A stretch of DNA of 46,072 nucleotides from Megamonas hypermegale_A. Its GTDB lineage: Bacteria > Bacillota > Negativicutes > Selenomonadales > Selenomonadaceae. This document shows positions 7,428 through 16,453 of this stretch, one piece after another; position 1 is the first letter of the stretch; each line of letters begins with the position of its first letter. A program made the translations under genes and the position numbers. The notes under the pieces were generated by a model. The model saw nothing but the letters and a program-made list of their open reading frames with translations, ran no database searches and had not been told where the DNA came from. The stretch lies in NCBI RefSeq assembly GCF_030371585.1, contig NZ_JAUDCE010000017.1; one strand, 5' to 3'.

Positions 7428-9422
7428 ATGGACAAGGATTTAGCAAAAAAAATCGTCGACCATGTCGGCGGCAGTGAAAACGTCATCAGTTTGACGCACT
7501 GCATTACAAGGCTGCGTTTTAAACTGCGCGATGAAAAAAAGGCGGATGATGAGTATTTGAAAAATCTGGACGGCGTCGTTACCGTTATGAAAAGCGGCGG
7601 TCAGTATCAGGTGGTCATCGGCAATAAGGTGGCCGAGGTATATGCGCAGGTTATGCCGCTGCTCGATGCGGCAAATATCAGCAGTAATGCGCAGGAAACG
7701 GTGCAGAACCAGAAAATGCTGGACAGATTTATTGATATAATTTCCGGTATTTTCCAGCCGATTTTGGGCGTAATGGCCGCTTGCGGTATGATTAAGGGCT
7801 TCAACGTGCTGTTTTTTGCCATGGGATTGTATTCCAATACTTCAGGCGGTTATATAATACTTAACGCGATAGGCGATGCTCTGTTCATGTTTCTGCCGCT
7901 GTTTCTGGGCTACACTTCAGCGCAGAAATTCGGCTTAAAGCCGATGGTCGGTCTCGTCATCGGTGCGATTATGTGTTATCCGTCCATTCAAAACAGTATG
8001 CTCAGCAAATCCCTAGAGCCGATGTATACCGTTTTCGGCGGCACGATATTTGCAACGCCTGTTTATATCGACTTTTTCGGCATTCCGCTGATGGCGATGG
8101 ATTATACATCAACGGTTATTCCCGTTATTTTCGTAGTGTATTTTGCCAGCAAGTGCGAGAAGCTGTTTAATAAATACGTGCCGGATTTAGTAAAATTCTT
8201 CTTCGTGCCGATGCTTACGGTTATAATCGCCATTCCGGCAGGATTGTTGTTAATCGGCCCTGTTACTACGCTCGGAGCAAATTTAATCGCTGATACGGTA
8301 ATGAATATCCGCGATATTTCACCGCTTGTTGCGGGAGCGGTTGTCGGACTGACTTGGCAAATTCTGGTTATCTTCGGTCTGCACTGGGGCTTTATTCCGA
8401 TTTATATCAATAATATCGTTACGTACGGTTACGACAATGTAATGATGCCGTTTTTTGCCTGCACCTTCGCTACGTCAGCCGTTGTGCTTGCTATCTTCTT
8501 TAAAACGAAGGATAAAAAATTGAAGGAAATGTGTCTGCCGAATTTCATTTCTGGTATTTTCGGCGTAACGGAACCGGCGATTTACGGTATTTTAGTCCCG
8601 CTCAAAAAACCTTTAATTGTAAGCTGTATTGCGGGCGGCATTGGCGGCGGCTTCTACGGCGCATTCAATTTCCGCAAATTTATGATGGGCGGCATGGGCA
8701 TATTTGAATTTCCGGCAATGGTTGCACCGGACGGTTCGATGAGCAATTTATGGGTAGCGTTTGCCGGTGTCGGATTAACTATGGTGATTGCGTTTATCAT
8801 GATGTTTGTAACATTCACGGATAAAAAAACGGCGGAAAAGCTGGCGCAGCCTGTCAATAACTCTGCCCCTAACGGCACTGCGGTTGAAGAAACTGCTCCG
8901 ATTTCCACTGCGGAAAGCAACGATAAAAATGGTGAAAATGCTGCAAAAGAAACGAAAAAACTGCTGAAAAATATTGAAATCGTCAGCCCGCTAAAAGGTA
9001 AAATAATACCGCTCAGTCAGGTTCAGGACGACGCGTTTGCTTCGGAGATACTCGGTAAGGGCGCAGCTATCGTTCCGCAGGAAGGAATTGTAAAAGCGCC
9101 GGTAAACGGTACGGTAAGCACACTGTTTCCTACGCTGCACGCCATCGGCATTCTGGCGGAAAACGGCGCAGAACTGTTAATCCATATCGGTCTGAATACG
9201 GTGCAGATGAACGGCAGGGGATTTAAAGCGTTTGTGCAGCAGGGCGATAAAATCACGGTCGGACAGAAACTTATTGAATTTGATATGGATTTACTGCACA
9301 AAGAAGGATACTGTCTGGAAACGCCGATAGTCGTAACGAATACACCGAACTATCTCGATGTTCTGGCACAGCAGTCTAAAGACGTTACCTGGGGCGAAAA
9401 ATTACTGTATATTGTAGAATGA
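7428..9422 (+). CDS. bglP: Beta-glucoside PTS permease, EIIBCA
   Basis: 664-aa membrane permease that imports and phosphorylates beta-glucosides (salicin, arbutin or cellobiose type). Domain order is B-C-A. EIIB covers residues 1-80 with phospho-cysteine Cys25 in THCITRLRF. EIIC covers about 100-450, with roughly ten hydrophobic segments and the conserved stretch around ISGIFGVTEPAIYG. A linker rich in Ser, Asn and Lys follows. EIIA (about 510-664) has the phospho-histidine His586 in IHIGLNTV. A GGAGG ribosome binding site lies in the hairpin described above. The neighbouring antiterminator and GH1 enzyme fix the substrate class, though not the exact sugar. Confidence 0.92.
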   Translation: MDKDLAKKIVDHVGGSENVISLTHCITRLRFKLRDEKKADDEYLKNLDGVVTVMKSGGQYQVVIGNKVAEVYAQVMPLLDAANISSNAQETVQNQKMLDRFIDIISGIFQPILGVMAACGMIKGFNVLFFAMGLYSNTSGGYIILNAIGDALFMFLPLFLGYTSAQKFGLKPMVGLVIGAIMCYPSIQNSMLSKSLEPMYTVFGGTIFATPVYIDFFGIPLMAMDYTSTVIPVIFVVYFASKCEKLFNKYVPDLVKFFFVPMLTVIIAIPAGLLLIGPVTTLGANLIADTVMNIRDISPLVAGAVVGLTWQILVIFGLHWGFIPIYINNIVTYGYDNVMMPFFACTFATSAVVLAIFFKTKDKKLKEMCLPNFISGIFGVTEPAIYGILVPLKKPLIVSCIAGGIGGGFYGAFNFRKFMMGGMGIFEFPAMVAPDGSMSNLWVAFAGVGLTMVIAFIMMFVTFTDKKTAEKLAQPVNNSAPNGTAVEETAPISTAESNDKNGENAAKETKKLLKNIEIVSPLKGKIIPLSQVQDDAFASEILGKGAAIVPQEGIVKAPVNGTVSTLFPTLHAIGILAENGAELLIHIGLNTVQMNGRGFKAFVQQGDKITVGQKLIEFDMDLLHKEGYCLETPIVVTNTPNYLDVLAQQSKDVTWGEKLLYIVE

Positions 9423-9435
9423 GAGGTGAATGGAA

Positions 9436-10860
9436 ATGGGTTTTCCGAAAAATTTTCTGTGGGGCGGAGCAACGGCTGCTAACCAGTGTGAAGGCGGATT
9501 TAACGAAGGCGGCAGAGGGCTTGCCAATGTGGATATCTGTCCGAGCGGCGAGAGGCGTTCGGCGATAATACGCGGCAAAGTGGACGATTTGTTCTGCAAG
9601 ACGGAATGGCACTATCCATCGCATGAAGCTGTGGATATGTATCACCATTATAAGGAAGATATTGCTTTATTTGCGGAAATGGGCTTTAAAGTTTACCGCC
9701 TGAGCATCGCTTGGACGAGAATTTTTCCCAACGGTGATGAACAGCTGCCGAATAAAGCCGGTTTGCAGTTTTACAAAAATATTTTCCATGAGTGCCATAA
9801 ATACAATATTGAACCGCTCGTTACGATTTCACATTTTGATTGTCCTGTACATTTGATAAAAACTATCGGCGGCTGGAAAAACCGCAAAATGATAGATTAT
9901 TATCTGAAACTGTGCAAAGTATTGTTTACGGAATATAAAGGTCTGGTGAAATACTGGCTGACATTTAACGAAATAAATATGATTTTGCATGCACCGTTTA
10001 TGGGCGCAGGACTTGTTTTCCGGGAAGGCGATGATGAGGAAAAGATAAAATATCAGGCGGCTCATCATGAACTTGTCGCCAGTGCGCTTGCTACGAAAAT
10101 GGCGCATAAAATCGATGCGGAAAATAAAATCGGCTGCATGTTTGCCGCAGGCAGTGCCTATCCGTTCAGCTGCAAGCCGCAGGACGTATGGGAAGTATTG
10201 CAGGTGGACAGAGAAAATTACTTTTTCGTCGATGTGCAATCGCGCGGCGAATATCCGTCATACGCAGTAAAGGCGTTGAAGCGAAAAAACTGTATGCCAC
10301 TCATGCAAAAAGATGATACGGCAATTTTAAAAAGTCATCCGGTGGATTTCGTGGCATTTTCGTATTACAACAGCCGCTGTATAGCAAGTGAAGTTGACCC
10401 GGCAAATATGGCGGCCGGCAATCTGTTTGCCAGTGCCAAAAATCCGTATCTTAAATACAGTCAATGGGGCTGGCCTATCGACCCGCTTGGTTTGCGCATT
10501 ACGCTGAATGAAGTGTATGACCGCTATCAGAAGCCGCTGTTTATCGTCGAAAACGGGCTCGGTGCAATGGATACGCCGGATGAAAACGGCTATGTGGAAG
10601 ATGATTACCGTATCGATTATTTGCGGGAGCATATAAAAGCAATGAAGGATGCCGTTGAACTTGACGGCGTGGATTTAATCGGTTATACGGCGTGGGGACC
10701 GATTGATTTAGTCAGTGCCTCCACAGGAGAGATGAAAAAACGGTACGGATTTATCTATGTGGATAAAGATGACGACGGAAACGGAACGCTGGCGCGCAGC
10801 CGCAAAAAATCATTTTATTGGTATAAGAGAGTAATAGAGACAAACGGAGAAATTTTATAA
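9436..10860 (+). CDS. GH1 6-phospho-beta-glucosidase
   Basis: 474-aa glycoside hydrolase family 1 enzyme that splits the phosphorylated beta-glucoside delivered by the PTS. Catalytic acid/base Glu179 is in LTFNEIN and nucleophile Glu372 in FIVENGLGAMD. The N-terminal signature FPKNFLWGGATAANQCEGG is typical of the phospho-glucosidase branch. Two ATG codons are possible, 9430 and 9436. The second is chosen because GAGAGG at 9421-9426 lies 9 nt from it but only 3 nt from the first. The gene starts a few bases after the PTS stop codon, so it is co-transcribed, and it closes the operon before a strong terminator. Confidence 0.92.
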   Translation: MGFPKNFLWGGATAANQCEGGFNEGGRGLANVDICPSGERRSAIIRGKVDDLFCKTEWHYPSHEAVDMYHHYKEDIALFAEMGFKVYRLSIAWTRIFPNGDEQLPNKAGLQFYKNIFHECHKYNIEPLVTISHFDCPVHLIKTIGGWKNRKMIDYYLKLCKVLFTEYKGLVKYWLTFNEINMILHAPFMGAGLVFREGDDEEKIKYQAAHHELVASALATKMAHKIDAENKIGCMFAAGSAYPFSCKPQDVWEVLQVDRENYFFVDVQSRGEYPSYAVKALKRKNCMPLMQKDDTAILKSHPVDFVAFSYYNSRCIASEVDPANMAAGNLFASAKNPYLKYSQWGWPIDPLGLRITLNEVYDRYQKPLFIVENGLGAMDTPDENGYVEDDYRIDYLREHIKAMKDAVELDGVDLIGYTAWGPIDLVSASTGEMKKRYGFIYVDKDDDGNGTLARSRKKSFYWYKRVIETNGEIL

Positions 10861-10902
10861 AAAAAAGGGCAGGTACATTAATTTGTACCTGCCCTTTTTT
10901 TA
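10861..10902. terminator. Bidirectional terminator
   Basis: A long hairpin with left arm AAAAGGGCAGGTACA and right arm TGTACCTGCCCTTTT is flanked by A and T runs. It ends both the beta-glucoside operon (plus) and the convergent membrane-protein gene (minus). Confidence 0.9.
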
Positions 10903-11505
10903 TAGCGTTAAATAATTATAATACGAACTGATAAAGAGACCGAAACCGATGATACCGGTTACAAAGCCCATATACCAATAATATTTTATTTTACTGATTG
11001 CTGTAAGCGAAGACAGCAAAATACCTATCTGTAAAAAGATTAAAGCATTGCCGAAACCAGCAGAAACGTCTTTTACCGCCACATGTTTTTGTTCAGCTAA
11101 TCTTGCCATGCGGGAAATTTCCTGTTCTTCCGTCTGGTAGCGGGCGATTTCCTGCGCATAAGCCGCTTTTTTCGCTTCCAGTTCCTGCTGTAATTGAGGA
11201 TTATCTGTTAAGTCCGTCTTGGCCAGCTCAATTTCAATATTATAAAGCTCTGTCTCCAACGTTGTTTTCTTTATCGTCTTGGACTGATAATGCGACCAGT
11301 GATTGAATGCTTCATTCTGGCTGATTACCACCTGATTGCCGAGGCTGGCCGCTTTAAAAGAAGCAAGCGTGCCGACTACAGCTAAAATCAGCGTAGTTAT
11401 CGCCACCACCGTTTTTAGTGTTTTCGACCATGATTTTGCAATGATTTCCTCATGGTATTCCTTCATAATATTGTCATTTTCTGTCTGTTTCCTGTCGGGG
11501 TCCAT
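10900..11505 (-). CDS. DUF4337-like membrane protein
   Basis: 201-aa protein whose overall pattern and the stretch VVISQNEAFNHWSHYQSKTIK match DUF4337-type proteins, a family without assigned function. One membrane helix lies at about 29-50 (TVVAITTLILAVVGTLASF). A charged, Glu/Lys-rich region at about 75-135 is likely coiled coil, and two further hydrophobic segments lie near 148-168 and 175-198. The last codons overlap the terminator. The MerR regulator gene ends 77 bp upstream on the same strand, so the two may be co-transcribed. No catalytic motif is visible. Confidence 0.8.
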   Translation of the reverse strand: MDPDRKQTENDNIMKEYHEEIIAKSWSKTLKTVVAITTLILAVVGTLASFKAASLGNQVVISQNEAFNHWSHYQSKTIKKTTLETELYNIEIELAKTDLTDNPQLQQELEAKKAAYAQEIARYQTEEQEISRMARLAEQKHVAVKDVSAGFGNALIFLQIGILLSSLTAISKIKYYWYMGFVTGIIGFGLFISSYYNYLTL

Positions 11506-11582
11506 AAATCATCTCTTTCTTTAAAATATATTTATTTCGATAATTATAACTGATTTTACGCTTTTTGGCAATCTGCTTTATA

Positions 11583-11960
11583 TTATTTCCGTATTAATTT
11601 CTTTTCCGCCGGAATGATGATTTCTTCATAACGGTCTACTTTTTTATTAAGACGCTCGATTACTAAATTCATAGTATCAACTTGTTTTTGCAGACGGTCG
11701 CGCTGCTCTTTCAATATTTCCTTGCGTGCTTCAGCTGTACCTTCCTGGTGAAATAATTTAATATAATCAATAATTGACTCAATCTGAACGCCTGCGCCAC
11801 GTAAGCATTTTACAAATTCAATCCAATTACAGGACATTTCATCAAAATCGCGAATACCGTTCGCTTTGCGGGGAATAGGCGGCAAAAGCCCTATTCTTTC
11901 ATAATACCGGATGGTATCGGCGGAAATATCGTATTTTTCACTGACTTCTTTAATCGTCAT
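11583..11960 (-). CDS. MerR-family transcriptional regulator
   Basis: 125-aa regulator. Residues 2-35 form the winged helix-turn-helix (TIKEVSEKYDISADTIRYYERIGLLPP). The basic wing IPRKANGIRDFDE follows, and residues about 80-115 form the antiparallel dimer coiled coil. The only cysteines are near residues 44 and 53 and there is no metal-binding tail, so it resembles the AdhR-like stress-sensing branch rather than the metal sensors. The effector is unknown. A MerR-type promoter with an over-long spacer precedes the gene, suggesting control of its own transcription and of the downstream DUF4337-like gene. Confidence 0.88.
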   Translation of the reverse strand: MTIKEVSEKYDISADTIRYYERIGLLPPIPRKANGIRDFDEMSCNWIEFVKCLRGAGVQIESIIDYIKLFHQEGTAEARKEILKEQRDRLQKQVDTMNLVIERLNKKVDRYEEIIIPAEKKLIRK

Positions 11961-11996
11961 AATATCAGCTCCTTTAAATTCTGTTTAATTAAGTTT

Positions 11997-12027
11997 ATAA
12001 TAACATTTAAAGTCAGCTTCAAGTCAA
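11997..12027 (-). promoter_or_regulatory. MerR-type promoter with 19-bp spacer
   Basis: On the minus strand TTGACT (12022-12027) and TATTAT (11997-12002) are separated by 19 bp, the hallmark of promoters activated by DNA twisting through MerR proteins. The spacer contains CTTGAAG and CTTTAAA, candidate half-sites. Confidence 0.6.
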
Positions 12028-12040
12028 TCCTTATAAAGAG

Positions 12041-12077
12041 AAAAAGCCAGCCTAATTTTATTTTAGGCTGACTTTTT
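12041..12077 (-). terminator. Terminator after the TSUP gene
   Basis: A 15-bp stem with one mismatch: AAAAAGCCAGCCTAA against TTAGGCTGACTTTTT, with T-rich flanks on both strands. It lies just after the TSUP stop codon and separates it from the MerR gene. Confidence 0.8.
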
Positions 12078-12081
12078 AATC

Positions 12082-12840
12082 TTAATGAAAGAACAATAAA
12101 ATCAGACCGCCGACAGTCGGCATGGCTACGATGCAAAACTTGAGAAATGGGCGTGGTGCAAGATGAGTGTATTTCGAGCCGATGAACGCGCCTATCATCA
12201 GTCCGAGCAATGTCTGGATAAAAATCGGAAAATCAAGATTGCCGTTCAGAAGATAGCCCAGTCCGCCGGAAGCAGATATCGGCAGAATAATTAACATGCA
12301 GGTCCCAATGGACTGCAAAAGCGGTACGCCAAAGACGACCAGCAGTGTAATCTGGATGAATGCCGCCGCGCCGATACCGAAAGCACCAGACAGAAAGCCG
12401 TTGATTATACCCATGATGATGCCGTAGATATAAAATTTCCTGCCGGTAAGCTGTTCATGGCGGATGTGAATATGCCTGTCCATAAATTCCGTCTGATAGA
12501 CTTTTATATATAAAATGACAGCGGACAGGATAATCATGATGGCGGTACATACACTGAGGATATTTTCTGGTATGGTATCAGAAAATTCCGCTCCGGCAAA
12601 TGCGCCGATGACGCCGCCCAGACCGATGACAAGCCCTGTTTTTACAATGACTTCATGTTCGCGCAGATGACTGATTACGCCGGAAATCATGGTGAATACC
12701 ATAGAAGCGAGCGCTACGCCGAGCGCCGTATGTATCGGCACGTCGAAAACTACAGTCAAGAGCGTAATAGTAACACCGGCTCCGCCCGCGCCGACAAAGC
12801 CGATAAATCCGCCTAAGATAAGCATGGAGAAAAATATCAT
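12082..12840 (-). CDS. TSUP-family anion exporter (TauE/SafE type)
   Basis: 252-aa integral membrane protein with about seven or eight hydrophobic segments and the repeated glycine-rich TSUP signature at the start of each half: GGFIGFVGAGGAGVTI near the N-terminus and GFLSGAFGIGAAAF in the middle. TSUP proteins move sulfite, sulfoacetate or related organic anions across the cytoplasmic membrane; the substrate here cannot be read from sequence. The gene is monocistronic, with its own terminator. Its upstream region holds a short repeat copy and the groEL terminator. Confidence 0.85.
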   Translation of the reverse strand: MIFFSMLILGGFIGFVGAGGAGVTITLLTVVFDVPIHTALGVALASMVFTMISGVISHLREHEVIVKTGLVIGLGGVIGAFAGAEFSDTIPENILSVCTAIMIILSAVILYIKVYQTEFMDRHIHIRHEQLTGRKFYIYGIIMGIINGFLSGAFGIGAAAFIQITLLVVFGVPLLQSIGTCMLIILPISASGGLGYLLNGNLDFPIFIQTLLGLMIGAFIGSKYTHLAPRPFLKFCIVAMPTVGGLILLFFH

Positions 12841-12876
12841 TCAAATCACTTCACATTCCAAAATAATATATATTTA

Positions 12877-12949
12877 CTTATTGTGTTAATAAAATATCAA
12901 ACATATAGCCAGCAGTACAATGCTTTAGGAAACCAGCTAGCACAATAAG
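12877..12949 (+). repeat. Structured repeat, short form F
   Basis: CTTATTGTGTTA (12877-12888) pairs with TAGCACAATAAG (12938-12949), 12 bp with one wobble. The interior retains AAAATATCAAACATATAGCC and AGCAGTACA but lacks the 20-bp arm and invariant loop of the full copies, so it looks like an internal deletion derivative. Confidence 0.75.
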
Positions 12950-12969
12950 TATATTTATAATAACATAAT

Positions 12970-13012
12970 AAAAAAGCACTTTCTAGGAGACTGTCCTAAA
13001 AAGTGCTTTTGT
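12970..13012 (-). terminator. Terminator of groES-groEL
   Basis: Inverted repeat AAAAGCACTTTCTAGGA / TCCTAAAAAGTGCTTTT with a 5-nt loop and flanking A and T runs, about 40 bp after the groEL stop codon. Confidence 0.8.
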
Positions 13013-13052
13013 TATTTCATTTCAATATTGTCTGCATTGAAAGATGTATTTA

Positions 13053-14681
13053 TTACATCATGCCAGGCATTCCGCCGCCCATTCCTGCACCGGCAGGCAT
13101 AGCAGCTTCTTTTTCCGGTTTGTCAGCAACGATTGTTTCAGTTGTGAGAACCATAGCAGCGATGCTTGCAGCGTTCTGGAGTGCGGAGCGAGTTACTTTC
13201 GCCGGGTCAACGATACCGGCAGCAATCATATCTTCGTATTTGTCGATAAGAGCATTGTAACCAACACCTACGCCTGCAGTTTTAACGTGTTCTACAACAA
13301 CGGAGCCTTCAAGACCGGCATTGTTAGCAATCTGGCGAACCGGTTCTTCGATAGCGCGTTTTACAATTTCGATACCAGTTTTAACGTCGCCTTGCGCTTC
13401 GAGTTTTTCCAGAGCCGGCTGAATGTCGATGAATGTAGTACCGCCGCCTGCAACGATACCTTCTTCAACAGCTGCGCGAGTTGCATTCAGAGCATCTTCG
13501 ATACGCAGTTTTTTATCTTTCATTTCAACTTCAGTTGCAGCACCGATTTCGATTACAGCTACGCCGCCTGCGAGTTTAGCAAGACGTTCCTGTAATTTTT
13601 CTTTATCAAAATCGGAAGTAGTTTCAGCAATCTGTTTTTTAATCTGGTCAGCGCGAGCTGCGATTGCTTCTTTGTCGCCGAAGCCGTCAACAATAGTAGT
13701 TTCTTCTTTGGAAGCACGAACCTGACGAGCACGGCCGAGGTCTTCGATTTCAACGCTGTCGAGTTTGCGGCCGAGTTCTTCGCTGATTACCTGGCCGCCG
13801 GTCAGGATAGCGATATCTTCGAGCATAGCTTTGCGGCGGTCGCCAAATCCTGGAGCTTTAACAGCAAGAGCTTTGAATGTGCCGCGCAGTTTGTTTACAA
13901 CGAGTGTTGCAAGCGCTTCGCCGTCGATGTCTTCAGCAATGATAACGAGTTCTTTACCCTGTTTAACAACTTTTTCCAGGATAGGGAGAATGTCAGCGAT
14001 TGCGGAGATTTTGCGGTCAGTGATGAGGATGTACGGGTCATCCATAACAGCTTCCATTTTATCAGTATCAGTTACCATGTACGGGGAAATATAGCCGCGG
14101 TCGAACTGCATACCTTCTACAACGGAAAGGTTTGTCTGCATACCTTTGGATTCTTCAACAGTGATAACACCGTCTTTGCCGACTTTTTCCATAGCGTCAG
14201 CAATGAGGTTGCCGACTTCTTCATCAGCGGAGGATACGGAAGCAACCTGAGCGATAGCTTCTTTGCCTTCAACTTTTACTGCTTTAGCTTTGATTTCTTC
14301 AACTAAAGTAGCAACGGCTTTTTCGATACCTTTTTTGAGAACCATCGGATTTGCACCGGCAGCTACGTTTCTCATGCCTTCATGAATCATAGCCTGAGCG
14401 AGCAGTGTAGCAGTAGTTGTACCGTCACCGGCGATATCGTTGGTTTTTGTAGCAACTTCTTTTACGAGCTGTGCGCCCATGTTTTCAAATGGGTCTTCCA
14501 GTTCAATATCACGAGCGATTGTAACACCGTCGTTAGTGATTGTCGGAGCACCGAATTTTTTATCTAAAACAACATTTCTGCCTTTTGGGCCGAGTGTAAC
14601 TTTTACAGCATTAGCTAAAGCGTCAACACCTTTACCGAGTGCCTGACGAGCTTCTTCGCCGAATAATACTTGTTTAGCCAT
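13053..14681 (-). CDS. groL: Chaperonin GroEL
   Basis: 542-aa 60-kDa chaperonin subunit, full family length. Recognised by VTLGPKGRNVVLDKKFG (residues about 29-45), the ATP-binding DGTTTATLLA, the apical-domain block PYILITDRKISAIADILP and the Gly/Met-rich tail GMGGGMPGMM. It assembles as a double ring and folds proteins in an ATP cycle with GroES, whose gene lies 59 bp upstream in the same operon. A good ribosome binding site (AGGAGG) precedes the ATG. Regulation is through the CIRCE element upstream of groES. Confidence 0.98.
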   Translation of the reverse strand: MAKQVLFGEEARQALGKGVDALANAVKVTLGPKGRNVVLDKKFGAPTITNDGVTIARDIELEDPFENMGAQLVKEVATKTNDIAGDGTTTATLLAQAMIHEGMRNVAAGANPMVLKKGIEKAVATLVEEIKAKAVKVEGKEAIAQVASVSSADEEVGNLIADAMEKVGKDGVITVEESKGMQTNLSVVEGMQFDRGYISPYMVTDTDKMEAVMDDPYILITDRKISAIADILPILEKVVKQGKELVIIAEDIDGEALATLVVNKLRGTFKALAVKAPGFGDRRKAMLEDIAILTGGQVISEELGRKLDSVEIEDLGRARQVRASKEETTIVDGFGDKEAIAARADQIKKQIAETTSDFDKEKLQERLAKLAGGVAVIEIGAATEVEMKDKKLRIEDALNATRAAVEEGIVAGGGTTFIDIQPALEKLEAQGDVKTGIEIVKRAIEEPVRQIANNAGLEGSVVVEHVKTAGVGVGYNALIDKYEDMIAAGIVDPAKVTRSALQNAASIAAMVLTTETIVADKPEKEAAMPAGAGMGGGMPGMM

Positions 14682-14740
14682 TTAAAAAGAACCTCCTAGG
14701 ATATACATTAATTTAAAAAGTTTATTTTTGTTTCTGCAAA

Positions 14741-15022
14741 TTATTCGATAACAGCTAAGATATCGCTGTCTCTAACGATTAAATAATCTGTTCCGTCAAC
14801 TTTTACATCAGTGCCGGCGTATTTGGAGAAGATAACTTTATCATCTACTTTTACGTCTAAAGCAACTTTTTTGCCGTCAACGTATTTGCCTTCGCTTACA
14901 GCAACTACTACGCCTTCCTGCGGTTTTTCTTTTGCAGTGTCAGGTAAAAAGATACCGCTATTTGTTTTAGCTTCACCTTCAGAAACTTTAATAACAACTC
15001 TGTCGCCTAATGGCTTAATCAT
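14741..15022 (-). CDS. groS: Co-chaperonin GroES
   Basis: 93-aa co-chaperonin. The start IKPLGDRVVIKVSEGE, the mobile loop TNSGIFLPDTAKEKPQEGVVVAV and the end YLIVRDSDILAVIE are standard. It caps the GroEL ring as a heptamer. It is first in the operon, with AGGAGG ahead of the ATG and CIRCE further upstream. Confidence 0.98.
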   Translation of the reverse strand: MIKPLGDRVVIKVSEGEAKTNSGIFLPDTAKEKPQEGVVVAVSEGKYVDGKKVALDVKVDDKVIFSKYAGTDVKVDGTDYLIVRDSDILAVIE

Positions 15023-15070
15023 TGTATATTCCTCCTATATGCAATAGTATTTTATACATAATCTGTTTTG

Positions 15071-15097
15071 TTAGCACTCTATATTGCTGAGTGCTAA
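15071..15097 (-). promoter_or_regulatory. CIRCE operator (HrcA)
   Basis: Perfect TTAGCACTC - 9 nt - GAGTGCTAA. It lies just downstream of the groESL promoter, the usual position for HrcA repression that is lifted on heat shock. Confidence 0.97.
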
Positions 15098-15108
15098 CTA
15101 CATTTCTT

Positions 15109-15137
15109 ATTGTAGTGAATTTCAAAAAAAAAATCAA
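15109..15137 (-). promoter_or_regulatory. groESL promoter
   Basis: On the minus strand TTGATT (15132-15137) and TACAAT (15109-15114) are 17 bp apart. The predicted start is near 15102, so CIRCE begins a few bases into the transcript. Confidence 0.7.
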
Positions 15138-15286
15138 GAGTTTTTGACAAAAAAATTGATTTTTTGACTAATTATTTTTTGTAAATGAATTTCTAATAGA
15201 AAAATAAGTTTATATTGGTATTATTGGATAAAATAAGTTAAAATATATAAAGATGTGAGCTAACTAATTTATAAGGAGATGGTCTG

Positions 15287-16261
15287 ATGGCCAGTATCAG
15301 AGATGTGGCAAAACTGGCACAGGTTGCGCCGAGTACGGTGTCGCTCGTGCTTAACAATAAAGGTTACGTTTCGGACAATGCGCGCAGAAAAGTATTGGAC
15401 GCGATAGAAAAACTCAATTATGTACCTAATGAACTGGCGCGCAATCTGTTTCGCAACTGTACGAATATAATCGGCGTCATCGTGCCGGATGTGGCGCATC
15501 CGTTTTTCGGGACATTCATCAGTGCTTTGGAGATTGCTTTATACAGGCACGGATATAAAATAATGGTATGTTCGACGATTGAAAGAGAAAATGCCGAGCA
15601 TGAAATTGTTGATATGCTGCAAAGACAGATGATTGACGGAATTATCATGGGCTGTCATTCGCTGGAAATCGGTCTGTACGATAATATCAACAAACCGATC
15701 GTCGCCTTCGACCGCATTATCAACAGCAAAGTGCCTATTATACGTTCTGACCACGAACAAGGCGGCAGACTGGCGGCACAGGCGATGATACAGGCGGGCT
15801 GCAGACATCCTTTACAAATAACGGGAATAAAGAACGTTTCCATGTCAGCTTATCTGCATCATGCCAATTTTGAAAAAGAACTGATTAAAAACGGTATTGA
15901 AGTTATAAATTACGAAATGGGTTGGAATCAGTTCAGCATGACCTACTTTAAACAGGTAGCTAAAGAAATTTTTGCAAAATATCCTGAAGCTGACGGAATT
16001 TACGGAGCAGACATGGCAGTATGCGCTTGTCTGGGTGAAGCCCGTAGACAAAAAAGAAAAATTCCGGAAGATATAAAACTCATTGCGTATGACGGAACGT
16101 TCATAACGGAAAGCGGTTTTTACAATATAACGGCGGTTGTACAGCCGATAAATCAGCTGGCAAAAGAAACGGCCGATATGATTGTCGCTTTAATACAGGG
16201 GAAAAAAGTGGATACGGAAAAAATTCTGCCGGTAACTCTGCGCAGAGGTGATACATGTTAA
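15287..16261 (+). CDS. LacI-family sucrose-operon repressor
   Basis: 324-aa repressor. The N-terminal helix-turn-helix ASIRDVAKLAQVAPSTVSLVLNN and hinge helix (NYVPNELARNL) are classic LacI/GalR. The rest is a periplasmic-binding-like sensor domain (NIIGVIVPDVAHPFFGTF, then DGIIMGCHS and DGIYGADMAVCA). It is preceded by AAGGAG. It lies directly upstream of the GH32 and permease genes, whose leader carries two identical-type 16-bp palindromes, so it is inferred to be their local repressor with sucrose, fructose or a derivative as inducer. Confidence 0.9.
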   Translation: MASIRDVAKLAQVAPSTVSLVLNNKGYVSDNARRKVLDAIEKLNYVPNELARNLFRNCTNIIGVIVPDVAHPFFGTFISALEIALYRHGYKIMVCSTIERENAEHEIVDMLQRQMIDGIIMGCHSLEIGLYDNINKPIVAFDRIINSKVPIIRSDHEQGGRLAAQAMIQAGCRHPLQITGIKNVSMSAYLHHANFEKELIKNGIEVINYEMGWNQFSMTYFKQVAKEIFAKYPEADGIYGADMAVCACLGEARRQKRKIPEDIKLIAYDGTFITESGFYNITAVVQPINQLAKETADMIVALIQGKKVDTEKILPVTLRRGDTC

Positions 16262-16292
16262 AGGGAATTTCTGAAAATGAATTCCCTTTTTC
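16259..16292 (+). terminator. Terminator after the LacI gene
   Basis: AAAGGGAATT / AATTCCCTTT hairpin with a 10-nt loop followed by a T run, immediately after the stop codon. It isolates the repressor gene from the sucrose promoter. Confidence 0.85.
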
Positions 16293-16344
16293 TGTGTTTA
16301 ATTATCAGAATACACTTTCTTTTATTATAATTGTCAAAAACATA

Positions 16345-16373
16345 TTGATTTTTAAAATAAAGAGTGCTATTAT
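16345..16373 (+). promoter_or_regulatory. Promoter of the sucrose genes
   Basis: TTGATT (16345-16350) and TATTAT (16368-16373) are separated by 17 bp. The predicted start is near 16380, just before operator O1. Confidence 0.6.
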
Positions 16374-16386
16374 TTAGTCATGAAAT

Positions 16387-16402
16387 ATAAAACGGGTTCG
16401 AT
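16387..16402 (+). promoter_or_regulatory. LacI-type operator O1
   Basis: ATAAAACGGGTTCGAT, a 16-bp imperfect palindrome differing from O2 at three positions. It sits at about +7 of the predicted transcript, where bound repressor would block initiation or early elongation. Confidence 0.65.
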
Positions 16403-16453
16403 AAATATTTGATAAAGCATTTAAAATAGTTGATTTTATTTTTTTACACACTT

